A stretch of DNA of 34,278 nucleotides from the NCBI GenBank assembly GCA_023454175.1, contig JAEXRW010000035.1, forward strand, positions 1 through 34,278, read 5' to 3'. How positions within the stretch are numbered: the stretch's first letter is position 1; each line of letters starts with the position of its first letter. This DNA is from Bacillota bacterium (GTDB lineage: Bacteria; Bacillota; Clostridia; Christensenellales; JAEXRW01). The translations under genes were made by a program, and so were the position numbers. This document shows, in pieces, positions 24,477 through 33,272 of this stretch. The notes beneath the pieces were generated by a model, which was given only the letters and a program-made list of their open reading frames with translations, was not told where the DNA came from and ran no database searches.

Positions 24477-24505
24477 ATTGAAAAGAGGGTGCATGCGCTG
24501 CACCC
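24475..24505 (-). terminator. terminator of the Ig-repeat protein gene
   Basis: Minus-strand stem GGGTGCA/TGCACCC (24487-24493 with 24499-24505), 5-base loop, then TCTTTTCAATTT. The plus side is followed by CCCATG, so asnB has no equally good terminator here. Confidence 0.65.
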
Positions 24506-24520
24506 CCCATGCGGTAGAGG

Positions 24521-27500
24521 TCAGTTGACGATCTTGACCGTCTTGGATGCCGAGTCGCTGCTGACGCCGTTGTTCACATAGATCTTGAACGTGTATGAAC
24601 CGCCCTTCATGCTGGACAGGCCGCTGAATGAGGCGGTATCGTACGTGACCACGCCCTCTGCGTCCGGATAATACTCACCTTGAGCGCCATATATTTTGCT
24701 GCCCTTTTTCCATGTGAAGCGGATGTAGCACGCGGTATTGCACCGGAAAGTCACGGTGAATCTGCTGGTGCGGACATTCCATGTCTTCGTGTAGCTGGTG
24801 ATAGCCACATCCGCTTTTGCCAGCGTGTACACGGTCTTGTCTATTACGCCGGCCGATGCGGTCTTAGTGTCCACCGGCGTAGCGGTGAGGCGCAGGGTAA
24901 ATTTGCCGTATTTCCATTTTGCGCTGGTCCATTTGATGCTGCCCTTGCCCGGTTTTGCGTTATTCTTTGTTAACGTTTTCACAGTGCCGCCCGAGCTGTT
25001 CAGCACGTCCAGCCGCATATTGCTGGCTTTGTCGATGTTGTAATAGAGCGTGACGGAATTCCCTGCCACGATTGCTTCCGGCGGAGTCTTGTATAGGCTC
25101 AGGGCTACGGGCTTTTGCTTGATGGAGAAGCGGAGTGTGATTGGTTTTGTGTATGGGACCCCAAATGAGCAATTGATTGCCCCACTTGGGATATTTACCT
25201 GATAGGTGCAGCCATACTGCCAACCATTATAATCTGTTATTCTCAGATATTTGCCATCAGGGCGAATGTTTAATGTTCTGGGAACACCATTACAGCTAGA
25301 ATTTATCGAACAAAAATTAGCACCTTGGATTATATCCTCATCAAAAGTTACTAAGGCAGAAAAGTTTGTATCAAGGCCTGAAGCCCCGTAGGTAGGAGAA
25401 ATACTTTTTATACTCGGTACGATGGTATGTTGGGTATGATAATAAATGTATGTGTATGAAGAATAATTATTATTGTTCATATCCTTTACTGCTTTTGTTG
25501 GTATGAACAGCGTATAGTGTCCACCCATACCATTATCCCATTTGCCGCTGGGTGTATTGGGAGTTATGATTAATGCACTACCATTAATGGAAATATTGAT
25601 CGGCACAGTGGATTGATTGTAATTGTTGTCTCTGAAAGTCACATAAATTGAACTGACGTCTTCTCCAATTTGTATTGGTTCGTTGAAGCTGACTGTTATC
25701 GCCTTATTTGACTGTACGTTTGTAGCATTGTTGGCTGGATCACTGGAGATTATCGATGGTCCTGTTGTATCGGTCAGATAAAACGTTGTAGTTTCATTGG
25801 ATATATTGGGATTTGATGCAATATCAATAATTGCACCTGATTTTACAGTAACTATAATGGCTGAGCCGTCTGTGGTTCCCCATGAGCCGGCTAATTGTAT
25901 AGTGTTTCCCGAAATAGTATAATTTGTAGAATAATACGTATTTCCTCTTTTAACTGTAATCGGCTCTGTATCATAGTTCCAATAATAGAAACTACCTGAC
26001 GTACTGCTTGGACTTCTGGTAAGCCGAATGTTTTCCGAGAAATTGAGTTGAATAGTCTGGGTTCTCGATATATTCACAGCCCCGTTTACCGGCGTGCTGC
26101 TGCTCAGTGTCGGCGCTGTAGTATCTGTTGTCCTGAAACTCAATGTACTAAGGTATCCGGAATTATTGTTCATATCCTTCACAGCATCAGCCGGTATTGT
26201 GAGAACATAGGATATCCCAATTATTCCGTCATCCCATTTGTGATCAGGATTTTTCGCAGTTATCTGCAATTGATTATTTCCGGTTATTTCAGCATCGACC
26301 GGTATAGTGGTAGTACCGGAGGTTACAGTGATCAAATCCCAGTTTATGCTTTGCTGGATCGGTTCATTGTACGTAAGGGTAAGCACCTTGTCAGAAGGTA
26401 CGTTAATGGCATTATTAGCTGGATCAAACACTGTTACATGAGGAAGTACTATATCATTGAGAGTATATGTGAGGGTATAATTTTGTAGGATAGGGTTGGA
26501 ACTAGTATCTGAGTAAGCGCCGGCATTAATTGTAATTGTTATTGTAGAACCATCATTTCCCCATGATGAAGTACTCATAATCCATAGAGTATTGTTATCA
26601 ATACCAGAATAACAAGTTATGCGTGTATCTCCCTTCTTAACGATAATACGATCACCCGTAAATCCTGGGGTATAAGTGATTTTCTCTGAAAAGATAAGGT
26701 CAATTTCTTGACGTGAATTCATGCCACTTGCGCCGTTCGCCGGATTGCTGCTTGCCAGCGTCGGCGCCGTCGTATCGATTGTCTTGAATGTCAGTGTACT
26801 TTGTCCGGCGTCGTTGCCGTTCAGATCCTGCACCGCCCCCGCTGGTACCGAGACTGAATAAGTAACGCCTATGCCGTTGTCCCACTTTAGGTCCGTGTTG
26901 TTCGGCGTTATACGCAGTGTGTTCCCCGAGATTTCCGTTGTTATGGGTATGGATGTCGCACCTGCGGTCACGGCAAGGCCTGACCAGTTTGCCCCCTGCT
27001 GCAGCGCTTCATTGTAGGTGATCACCAGCACCTTGTCGGATGCCACGCCCGTCGCGTTGTTGGCCGGGTCGCTGGATACCACCGTCGGCCCCGCGTCGTT
27101 CAGTGTGAAGGAGAATGTGAAAGCCTGCGCGCTCGGGTTGTTTGATGTGTCCATCACTTGGCCCGCCTTCACGGCCACTGTAACCGCGGAGCCGTCCTCG
27201 CTCCCCCATGTCCCGCTGAGCCGGATGGTATTGTCCGTTACCGTGTAGCTGCTTCCCTTATACGTGCTGCCGTTGGCCACGGTGATGGGGTCGTCGGCCG
27301 TCCCGGTGAATGTACCGGTATCCGGCAGGCGCGCCAGGTGGATATCCTCCGAGAATTGTAATGCTATCGTCTTGTTTCCCGCTACATCCGTGGCGTTGTC
27401 TGCCGGGTCGCTTCCCGTGAGCGTCGGGGCCGTTGAATCCGTCGTGGTGAATGTTATGGATGTGGCCCCCGCCGCGTTGCCTTTCGCATCTGCGATGGCT

Positions 27501-28204
27501 CCATCCGGGATTGTAAGCGTGTATGTTGCGCCCACACCGTCGTCCCATTTCCCTTCCGGGTTGTCCGGTGTGATGTGGACCTCATTTCCCGATATATCAG
27601 TTGTAACATCAACGGATTCCCCGCCCTTTGTCACGGCTACATCGTCCCAGTTCTCTCCCTGCTGTATGGCCTCGTCATAGGTGATGGTGAGGGTCTTGTC
27701 GGATGCCACGTTGGTCGCATTGTCGGCGGGGTCTGTGTCTGTCACCGTGGGGCCTGTCACGTCTTTCAGGTGGAAACGGACGGTGAATGCGCCCGTGTTC
27801 GCGTTCGGCGTTGGCGTCGCTTCGTCCGCGACGGCGCCCGCCGCCACAGTAACGGTCACTTCCGCGCCGTCTTCCGCGCCCCAGTTCCCCTCCAGGGAGA
27901 CGGTGCTGCCGCTGACGGTATAGGTGCTGCCGGTATATCCGCTGTCGCCTTCCACCGTGATGGGGTCGCTGCCCGTCCCGGTGAATGTGCCTGTGTCGGG
28001 CAGGCCGGAAAGGTGTATGTTCTCCGAAAAGTTGAGCTGGATGGTTTGGTTTGCCGCGATATCGGTATCCCCGTTGTCCGGGGTGCTGCCTGTCAGTTCC
28101 GGCGGGTCGGTGTCATCTCCTTCTTCTGCCCACGCGATATGGATGGGGGTCGTCACCAGTGCGATGATAATGAGGAAACCGATCCATTTCATCAGGTGTT
28201 TCAT
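24521..28204 (-). CDS. large secreted protein of tandem Ig-like (Big_5 type) repeats
   Basis: A 1227-residue extracellular protein. Residues 1-26 are a signal peptide (Lys-rich start, hydrophobic core, cleavage after IAWA). Nine Ig-like units of about 100-115 residues begin near residues 31, 146, 255, 370, 475, 583, 693, 811 and 926. Each opens with a T-P/T-G-P-x-(V/L)-x-S-x-P-x-(N/D)-(N/G)-A line and a x-L-x-I-x-(Y/F)-(S/N/D)-E strand, as in SbsA-type Big_5 domains. Units alternate between form A (WG-x-x-DGS-x-(V/I)-x-V, often with TGTFTGT) and form B (KWD-(D/N)-G-(V/I/M)-G with GA(I/V)-x-D). The last 200 residues are a separate beta-rich, Lys- and Tyr-rich domain. No LPxTG or SLH motif is seen. 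DNA of residues about 500-1020 is AT-rich, unlike the ends. Adhesion or surface-coat function is inferred from the domain type. Confidence 0.88.
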   Translation of the reverse strand: MKHLMKWIGFLIIIALVTTPIHIAWAEEGDDTDPPELTGSTPDNGDTDIAANQTIQLNFSENIHLSGLPDTGTFTGTGSDPITVEGDSGYTGSTYTVSGSTVSLEGNWGAEDGAEVTVTVAAGAVADEATPTPNANTGAFTVRFHLKDVTGPTVTDTDPADNATNVASDKTLTITYDEAIQQGENWDDVAVTKGGESVDVTTDISGNEVHITPDNPEGKWDDGVGATYTLTIPDGAIADAKGNAAGATSITFTTTDSTAPTLTGSDPADNATDVAGNKTIALQFSEDIHLARLPDTGTFTGTADDPITVANGSTYKGSSYTVTDNTIRLSGTWGSEDGSAVTVAVKAGQVMDTSNNPSAQAFTFSFTLNDAGPTVVSSDPANNATGVASDKVLVITYNEALQQGANWSGLAVTAGATSIPITTEISGNTLRITPNNTDLKWDNGIGVTYSVSVPAGAVQDLNGNDAGQSTLTFKTIDTTAPTLASSNPANGASGMNSRQEIDLIFSEKITYTPGFTGDRIIVKKGDTRITCYSGIDNNTLWIMSTSSWGNDGSTITITINAGAYSDTSSNPILQNYTLTYTLNDIVLPHVTVFDPANNAINVPSDKVLTLTYNEPIQQSINWDLITVTSGTTTIPVDAEITGNNQLQITAKNPDHKWDDGIIGISYVLTIPADAVKDMNNNSGYLSTLSFRTTDTTAPTLSSSTPVNGAVNISRTQTIQLNFSENIRLTRSPSSTSGSFYYWNYDTEPITVKRGNTYYSTNYTISGNTIQLAGSWGTTDGSAIIVTVKSGAIIDIASNPNISNETTTFYLTDTTGPSIISSDPANNATNVQSNKAITVSFNEPIQIGEDVSSIYVTFRDNNYNQSTVPINISINGSALIITPNTPSGKWDNGMGGHYTLFIPTKAVKDMNNNNYSSYTYIYYHTQHTIVPSIKSISPTYGASGLDTNFSALVTFDEDIIQGANFCSINSSCNGVPRTLNIRPDGKYLRITDYNGWQYGCTYQVNIPSGAINCSFGVPYTKPITLRFSIKQKPVALSLYKTPPEAIVAGNSVTLYYNIDKASNMRLDVLNSSGGTVKTLTKNNAKPGKGSIKWTSAKWKYGKFTLRLTATPVDTKTASAGVIDKTVYTLAKADVAITSYTKTWNVRTSRFTVTFRCNTACYIRFTWKKGSKIYGAQGEYYPDAEGVVTYDTASFSGLSSMKGGSYTFKIYVNNGVSSDSASKTVKIVN

Positions 28205-28333
28205 GCGTGTTGACCTCGCTTTATGAATTTGTGGGTCGGAAAGGTGCGGCGATACAAACCATTGGACAGTGGAATGATTGACACATAACTGCGGTTGATG
28301 GGAGTTTTTATGATGCTGTATCAGTCACTTAAA

Positions 28334-28362
28334 ATAATAGGGTCGCTTCCCTGAATTGTCAA
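28334..28362 (-). promoter_or_regulatory. sigma-A promoter of the Ig-repeat gene
   Basis: Consensus TTGACA (28357-28362), 17-base spacer and TATTAT (28334-28339) on the minus strand; leader of about 120 bases. It lies right after the amidase stop at 28392. Confidence 0.82.
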
Positions 28363-28391
28363 ATCCTTTATGGTATGGGATGGTCAGTGAT

Positions 28392-29165
28392 TTACCGTCC
28401 GAAATACAGGCAAATCCCGTTGAAAAGCCCTTTCGCCATTTTGTTCTGGTAGCCGCTGCTGGCCAGTTTGCGGTCCTCGGCTTTGTTGGTCATGTATCCC
28501 ATTTCGATGTTGATGATGGGCCGCGTGCACCAGTTGAATCCGCTCTGGTCGCTGCGCTTCGTGATGCCCCGGTTCTTCGTGCCCGTAGCCTTGATGTATG
28601 CATCCAGGATGCATCTGGCCGCGTGCATGCAAGCAGCTGCATGCACGGTTTGGGATGGGATGAGGATGAACGCCCCGTATACGCCCGTCTTCTTCGTGCC
28701 GTTGCAGTGCAGCCGTATGGCCAGGTCCACGCCTTCGCGGTTGAAAAGCTGCGCCCGTTCCGCATTGGAGATGTTCACATCGTGGGTGGTGCGCGTCATG
28801 ACCACCCGCGCGCCTTCATTCTCCAGCAGCGTCTTGAGCTTCAAGGCCGCCTGCAGATTTACGACGTATTCCGGGACACGGGTGAAACGGCCCTGTGTCC
28901 CGGAGGATACCTTTTTCTTCTTCACGCTGCTGCCGGGGGCTACGGGTTCCTTCCCGTTGTTGGCTTTTTTCTGGTGGCCGGGGTCGAGCCCGATGGTAAG
29001 GCCCGAAAGGCGTCCTCGGATGGGATCCTTTGCCGGCCGGCCAAGCGGTACCGCGTCCGTTTTCCATTCATCGTCCCCATGCGCCGCAATTGGAGGTGTA
29101 TGGACAATCAACACAGTTCCGGCAGCCAGCAGCAGGGTCAGCAGAAAAGCGATAGCCTTTTTCAT
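28392..29165 (-). CDS. secreted N-acetylmuramoyl-L-alanine amidase (Amidase_3)
   Basis: A 257-residue zinc amidase that cuts the bond between muramic acid and the stem peptide of peptidoglycan. It has a signal peptide (residues 1-29), then the catalytic domain: first zinc His in GLDPGHQ (about residue 64), Glu in VPEYVVNLQ, third ligand His in IRLHCNGT, and the catalytic Glu in NIEMGYMTN. The fold is complete for the CwlD/LytC-like family and has no wall-binding repeats. A GTG nine bases upstream is possible, but AGGGGTGT is spaced correctly for the ATG at 29165. It is the last gene of the YcxB-like operon, 33 bases after the preceding stop. Confidence 0.92.
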   Translation of the reverse strand: MKKAIAFLLTLLLAAGTVLIVHTPPIAAHGDDEWKTDAVPLGRPAKDPIRGRLSGLTIGLDPGHQKKANNGKEPVAPGSSVKKKKVSSGTQGRFTRVPEYVVNLQAALKLKTLLENEGARVVMTRTTHDVNISNAERAQLFNREGVDLAIRLHCNGTKKTGVYGAFILIPSQTVHAAACMHAARCILDAYIKATGTKNRGITKRSDQSGFNWCTRPIINIEMGYMTNKAEDRKLASSGYQNKMAKGLFNGICLYFGR

Positions 29166-29198
29166 TTTAGACACCCCTGAGGAGTAAACAAATATCAG

Positions 29199-29690
29199 TT
29201 ACCGTTTGTTTTCCATTTCCCGCAGGATTTCTAGCATCCTCGCTTCTTCTCCGTCCGGTATGCAGCGTTTGGGGATGACGTACGCCTCCCTGGGGGAGAT
29301 GGCGACGGCGATAAAGCGTTTCATGAAGGCCACGGCATGGATGTCGCCCGGCGCCAGTTCGGTGGAGCCCGTTTCCGTTTCCCTTTTGATCGTTTCACGG
29401 GATATCTCATAAGTAACTTGGAGTTTGGCCCTGGGCTTGCTGTCATACCCTGCGCGGGCGCCGTTCACCGTCATGATGACGAATGCGATGGGGATGATGA
29501 TGCCGGCGATCCCGATGATAAGGATGTAGAGGTCGCTGGCCAGCGTGAATTGGATGATGAGCGCCGCGATGCCCAGCGCCAGGCAGGATACCGCCCAGAG
29601 CAGGAAGCGCCAGTTGAAGAGCTTTCCTTCGATCGCATACCGCACCGCGTCTTCCCTTGTCCAGTTCACTTCAAAACGTATCGGTTCCAT
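29199..29690 (-). CDS. YcxB-like membrane protein, third of three
   Basis: A 163-residue protein resembling the YcxB-like family of Bacillota. After a strand-rich start (EPIRFEVNWTRED) come two membrane helices (about 30-50 and 54-75), then a cytoplasmic beta domain ending in the family pattern of x-x-FMKRFIAVAIS...AYVIPKRCIP. It is paralogous to the next two genes. Each starts with an M-E-(P/T)-(I/V)-x-F-E line. GGAGGC lies before the ATG. Function is unknown. Confidence 0.78.
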   Translation of the reverse strand: MEPIRFEVNWTREDAVRYAIEGKLFNWRFLLWAVSCLALGIAALIIQFTLASDLYILIIGIAGIIIPIAFVIMTVNGARAGYDSKPRAKLQVTYEISRETIKRETETGSTELAPGDIHAVAFMKRFIAVAISPREAYVIPKRCIPDGEEARMLEILREMENKR

Positions 29691-29711
29691 ATTGCCTCCG
29701 GGTCAGTATCG

Positions 29712-30218
29712 TTATTTTACGGGGCCCAATTCCTGGATGCGGGCCGTCACCCATTCCCTTTTATCCTCGGGGATCCTGTCTTTGGGCAGGATGAAGAACA
29801 TTTCGGTGGAAGCGGCTATATAGATGTACCGCTTCGTGAAATAGACCCTGTGCACCTTGTCCTTCGTCAGTTCGATGTTGCTCATTCCGTCGGAGATGAA
29901 GATGCTTCCATCGGTAAAGGTGAATACGGCCGGTTTTCTCAGTTTGTTGCTGTCATAGGCCCTTCCCGCCTGGAAGCGTATCAGCAGCGGCATCAGCACG
30001 ATAATGACATTGGAGAAGATGAGTAGGAAGAGCATCAGGGCATCCGGGGGCGTGGGAAAACCGGCCTCCAGCGCGATGACCGTGGCGTCGCACAGCACGA
30101 AAACGGCCAGCAGGATGATCATGAGCGTGAGCCTGTACCCCCGCACGAATGCCGCCCACATCCTGAAATCCACAAACTCTTTTTTGGTGTAATCCGCTTC
30201 AAAAGTGACGGTCTCCAT
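29712..30218 (-). CDS. YcxB-like membrane protein, second of three
   Basis: A 168-residue paralogue with two membrane helices (about 30-52 and 62-85) and the same C-terminal domain (KVHRVYFTKRYIYIAA, FFILPKDRIP). The start at 30218 follows GGAGGGC; 70 codons of open frame upstream overlap the neighbouring gene antisense-free but have no binding site and low-complexity Arg content. It lies 21 bases before the third member and 34 after the first. Confidence 0.78.
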   Translation of the reverse strand: METVTFEADYTKKEFVDFRMWAAFVRGYRLTLMIILLAVFVLCDATVIALEAGFPTPPDALMLFLLIFSNVIIVLMPLLIRFQAGRAYDSNKLRKPAVFTFTDGSIFISDGMSNIELTKDKVHRVYFTKRYIYIAASTEMFFILPKDRIPEDKREWVTARIQELGPVK

Positions 30219-30252
30219 GGCGCCCTCCTTGTTTTTTCCGTTCCAGCGGGTA

Positions 30253-30747
30253 TCAGCCCAGCGCCTCCAGGCAGCCCAGCGCCGTATCGTATTGTTCCTC
30301 CGGGATGCAGCTTCTGGGGATGATATAGTATTTCGTCCCGGGCAGTGCGATATAGATATGTTTCCGTTTGAAATAAATCTTCCGGATTTTGTCCGGCGTG
30401 ATGGCGATCTGCAGATCCGGCGTTTCAAATACGATTTCTGCCGGTGTTATCTTGCACCTGCCCCCGCCCGCCAGGCCGCTGCTGCGGTAAGCCTTCGCCG
30501 CGGTGAGAAGGATAGAGGCGAGGAAAAAGAGCATGATGGCCGCGGGCATCGCAAAAAGGACACCCATCGTGGTATCCATCTGAATGCCTACGGCAAGCGA
30601 CAGGATCAGCAGGGCCAGCAATGCGGCAGACAGCAGGGTGGCGAGGATGGTGGCGGCGATGCGGTAACCCCGGATGTACCCCGCCCAGAGGTACAGCCCG
30701 CTATAGTCGCCCTTTTTGATTGTCAGCTCAAATGACACAGGCTCCAT
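30253..30747 (-). CDS. YcxB-like membrane protein, first of three
   Basis: A 164-residue paralogue of the next two genes: M-E-P-V-S-F-E-L start, two membrane helices (about 30-55 and 62-90), and a C-terminal domain with KIRKIYFKRKHIYIAL and KYYIIPRSCIP. The start at 30747 follows GGGGGAAT; an ATG 17 codons upstream falls at the promoter. It opens a four-gene operon: three YcxB-like genes and the amidase. Two proteins of the family could form hetero-oligomers, but that is a guess. Confidence 0.78.
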   Translation of the reverse strand: MEPVSFELTIKKGDYSGLYLWAGYIRGYRIAATILATLLSAALLALLILSLAVGIQMDTTMGVLFAMPAAIMLFFLASILLTAAKAYRSSGLAGGGRCKITPAEIVFETPDLQIAITPDKIRKIYFKRKHIYIALPGTKYYIIPRSCIPEEQYDTALGCLEALG

Positions 30748-30788
30748 ATATTCCCCCGGAAATACGAGAATAGTTTGATTGCTATCAT

Positions 30789-30797
30789 ATTTTAACA
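30789..30797 (-). promoter_or_regulatory. candidate extended -10 for the YcxB-like operon
   Basis: Minus-strand TGT followed by TAAAAT (30789-30794), about 42 bases before the first start codon; no good -35. Readthrough from the synthetase gene, 108 bases upstream, is an alternative. Confidence 0.4.
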
Positions 30798-30855
30798 TAA
30801 TCTCCGGGATCCCGCAGTACTGGCTTTGATCCGGGAGGTGTTGGTGCCTGAAAGA

Positions 30856-33096
30856 CTATTCCAGCCCCTTTTCCATCCTGTACTGTATGAAGCGCTCCAG
30901 CGTGTTGGTGGCGCTGCGGATGTCCGCAAAAACAGGCAGCCCCGCCTCCTCCAGCACCCGCATGAAGGTGTGAAATTGTTTTCCCGCGTTTACCGAGACC
31001 ACCATCGGCTTGTCGTAGGAGCGGAATATGTCGATCAGCCGCATCGCGATGGAGCCGGGCTTCGTGCACGCATCGTCCGTGGTCATCAGGTTCTCGATAT
31101 GCGGTACGATGGCCACGAACACGCATTCCACGTTTTCATCCTCCATCAGGGCCCTGACGAACTCGGCAAAGAGCGCATCGTCTGTCATCGGCGTCACATC
31201 CAGGAAGGGATCGGGCACGTTTACCATCCCGTGCCTGTTCAGTTCGTGCAGTTTCTGGATGGTCGCGTCGGAATACCTGGCCGGTTTCAGGAAATCCAGC
31301 GTGTCGGCGCCTGCCGTGCTGTCAAATCCCGCGTTCACCACGCCCGCCACCCGGTTGCCCCGTACCCGCTTTTTCCACAGCAGCGAAAAGGCGCGTATCG
31401 CATCGTAAAAGCTGTCTATCTCCTCGATCAGCACCGCGCCCGCCTGGGAGCATGCCGCCTTGAATACCTCGTAGCTCCCGCTCATGGCCGCTGTGTGGGA
31501 GGCCGCCGCGTGCGCCCCCGCCTCCGTCCGCCCGGATTTGAAGACCAGCACGGGCTTGGCCGATGCCTTCGCCATCTCGAAAAACTGCCGCCCCTCGCCT
31601 TCCCCCACGCCCTCCATGTACACCGCCATCACGTCCACATCGCTCTCGTGCTCGAAGTAGGCGAGCAGTTCCGGGATGCCCACGTCCGCGCGGTTGCCGA
31701 AAGAGGCGATGGCGCGGAAAAGGCCGTAATTGTGCAGTTTGTCCAGGCAGGTGATCGCCATGGCCCCGCTCTGGGTGAAAAGGGCGGCGTTGCTGTTCGG
31801 CGTCCATTTCATGGGCATGCGTTCGGCGTCGATGAAAAGCGTATCCACGCCTTCGCCCGGTTTGGACGGGGAATGGAATACCCCCATCCCGTTCGGCCCG
31901 ATGATGCGCACCCCCGGCTTTTTGATGACTTTCAGCTTTTGGAAGAATTCCCGGTAGTTGATGTCCGAGGGGATGCCCGATATGACGACCACGCATTTGC
32001 CCTCCGGCACTTCCGCGATGAAATCCAGCGTATACTGCGCCGGCGCGGCATAGACATAAAGGTCAATGTTTTGGGGTATTTCCCCGATGCTTTTGTACAG
32101 CGGGTATTCCCTGGAGCCGATCGCAGCCGTTCCGCCTTTCCGGTTCACCAGGTATACGTCCTCCCTGCCCATATCCACCAGCAGTTTGGCGATGCTCCTG
32201 CCCAGCGAGCCCTTGTCGGGCTGGGAGGATACGCCCACCACCGCCACCCCGTGCGGCCGGAAAAAGCCGTGCAGCCCTTTTGCGTCCACGGCGGAATGGT
32301 GGATCTCCCCTTCGCTTTTGGTGAACTGGGCATAGCCGTCCACCGCCATGAACCGGTCGTCCTCTGCGAATACCATGGGGTTTATATCCAAGGATTTCAG
32401 GTGGTAGGCCGGGTTTTTGGGCGAGATGAAGGAATACGTCTGTGAGAGGTCGGATATTTTCATCAGCGTTTCCGCGATTTTATCCATGTAGTGCGCCTTG
32501 CCGATCTGGGCGTATTTGTGCCGGATACGTATTTGCTGCATGCTCTCGCTTACCTCTTCCCGCGACAGGGGGGCGAGGTACAGGTTGGCAGGGTCGTAAT
32601 ACTTTGCAAAGAATTCCGCGTCATCCCCGCCTTTTGAGAGCGTACAGACCGGGCCGAAATCGCTGTCCTCCCGCGCGCCGAAGAGGATCTCATACCCCAG
32701 CGCCTGTTTGAAAGGAATGAATTCCACGATCATGTAGCCTTCGATCCTGGGTTTGTTATCGTCCCCGAAATGCGAGAGCACTTCCTTTTTCATGGACGAG
32801 AGCACATAGCGCACAAACAAATGGTCATGCGTCTCCAGCACCTTCACGCCCCCCAGTTTCTGCTTGTGGGCCACATCCCGCGAGACGATCTTCACCACCA
32901 TCTTCCCGCGGAAACCGGAGAGCAGTTTCTCGTCCACTTCCCGGCTTTCGCACACCAGGGCATAGTGCGGCGTTTCGATGCCGATGCTTTTGAGCATCTC
33001 ATAGACCTCGTGTTCATAGAGCATGTTGCGTCCGTCTTGTTCAGCTTTTTTGAAAAGGGAATCGATCTTTTCGATGATATGGGGTTGAAGCAGCAT
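30856..33096 (-). CDS. single-chain ADP-forming acyl-CoA synthetase, ATP-grasp half first
   Basis: A 746-residue enzyme of the ADP-forming acetyl-CoA synthetase family, which couples acyl-CoA cleavage to ATP synthesis (acyl-CoA + ADP + Pi to acid + CoA + ATP) in anaerobes. Residues 1-235 are the ATP-grasp (beta) half, with His77 in DVAHKQKLGGV matching the phospho-relay His of the beta subunit and LDINPMVF near its end. The alpha half follows: CoA-binding Rossmann domain from about 270 (VAVVGVSSQPDKGSLG), IIGPNGMGV, FTQSGAMA, and the catalytic His534 in ASHTAAMSG. Many single-chain relatives have alpha first. Start has AGAGGTG upstream. Substrate acid is not predictable. Confidence 0.88.
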   Translation of the reverse strand: MLLQPHIIEKIDSLFKKAEQDGRNMLYEHEVYEMLKSIGIETPHYALVCESREVDEKLLSGFRGKMVVKIVSRDVAHKQKLGGVKVLETHDHLFVRYVLSSMKKEVLSHFGDDNKPRIEGYMIVEFIPFKQALGYEILFGAREDSDFGPVCTLSKGGDDAEFFAKYYDPANLYLAPLSREEVSESMQQIRIRHKYAQIGKAHYMDKIAETLMKISDLSQTYSFISPKNPAYHLKSLDINPMVFAEDDRFMAVDGYAQFTKSEGEIHHSAVDAKGLHGFFRPHGVAVVGVSSQPDKGSLGRSIAKLLVDMGREDVYLVNRKGGTAAIGSREYPLYKSIGEIPQNIDLYVYAAPAQYTLDFIAEVPEGKCVVVISGIPSDINYREFFQKLKVIKKPGVRIIGPNGMGVFHSPSKPGEGVDTLFIDAERMPMKWTPNSNAALFTQSGAMAITCLDKLHNYGLFRAIASFGNRADVGIPELLAYFEHESDVDVMAVYMEGVGEGEGRQFFEMAKASAKPVLVFKSGRTEAGAHAAASHTAAMSGSYEVFKAACSQAGAVLIEEIDSFYDAIRAFSLLWKKRVRGNRVAGVVNAGFDSTAGADTLDFLKPARYSDATIQKLHELNRHGMVNVPDPFLDVTPMTDDALFAEFVRALMEDENVECVFVAIVPHIENLMTTDDACTKPGSIAMRLIDIFRSYDKPMVVSVNAGKQFHTFMRVLEEAGLPVFADIRSATNTLERFIQYRMEKGLE

Positions 33097-33165
33097 GGCG
33101 CGGCACCTCTTTGTAATAGAAATAGTGGGGTCAGGCTGTTATGGATATGCACTGTTGTATAAAAT

Positions 33166-33195
33166 ATTATACCTTACTTTCGTAGGGTAAAGCAA
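33166..33195 (-). promoter_or_regulatory. promoter of the acyl-CoA synthetase gene
   Basis: Minus-strand TTGCTT (33190-33195), 18-base spacer, TATAAT (33166-33171); leader of about 65 bases. Confidence 0.6.
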
Positions 33196-33220
33196 AGGGT
33201 AGTTTGATCCGTCCGATGCA

Positions 33221-33256
33221 AAATAAAAAGCAGATATCCGTCATGGATACCTGCTT
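33221..33256 (-). terminator. terminator of the second histidine phosphatase gene
   Basis: Minus-strand 12-bp stem AAGCAGGTATCC/GGATATCTGCTT (one G-U pair), 5-base loop, then TTTATTTT, 17 bases after the stop. Confidence 0.85.
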
Positions 33257-33272
33257 CCTGTCTCAAATTGGT

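Noticed and set aside
22536..24503. 655-codon minus-strand frame opposite asnB
   Set aside because: Length is due to the GC-rich codon pattern of asnB; composition is His/Gly/Arg-rich and no ribosome binding site or motif is present.
30826..32445. 539-codon plus-strand frame opposite the acyl-CoA synthetase
   Set aside because: Shadow of the real gene; no motifs, and the minus-strand gene has catalytic residues and a binding site.
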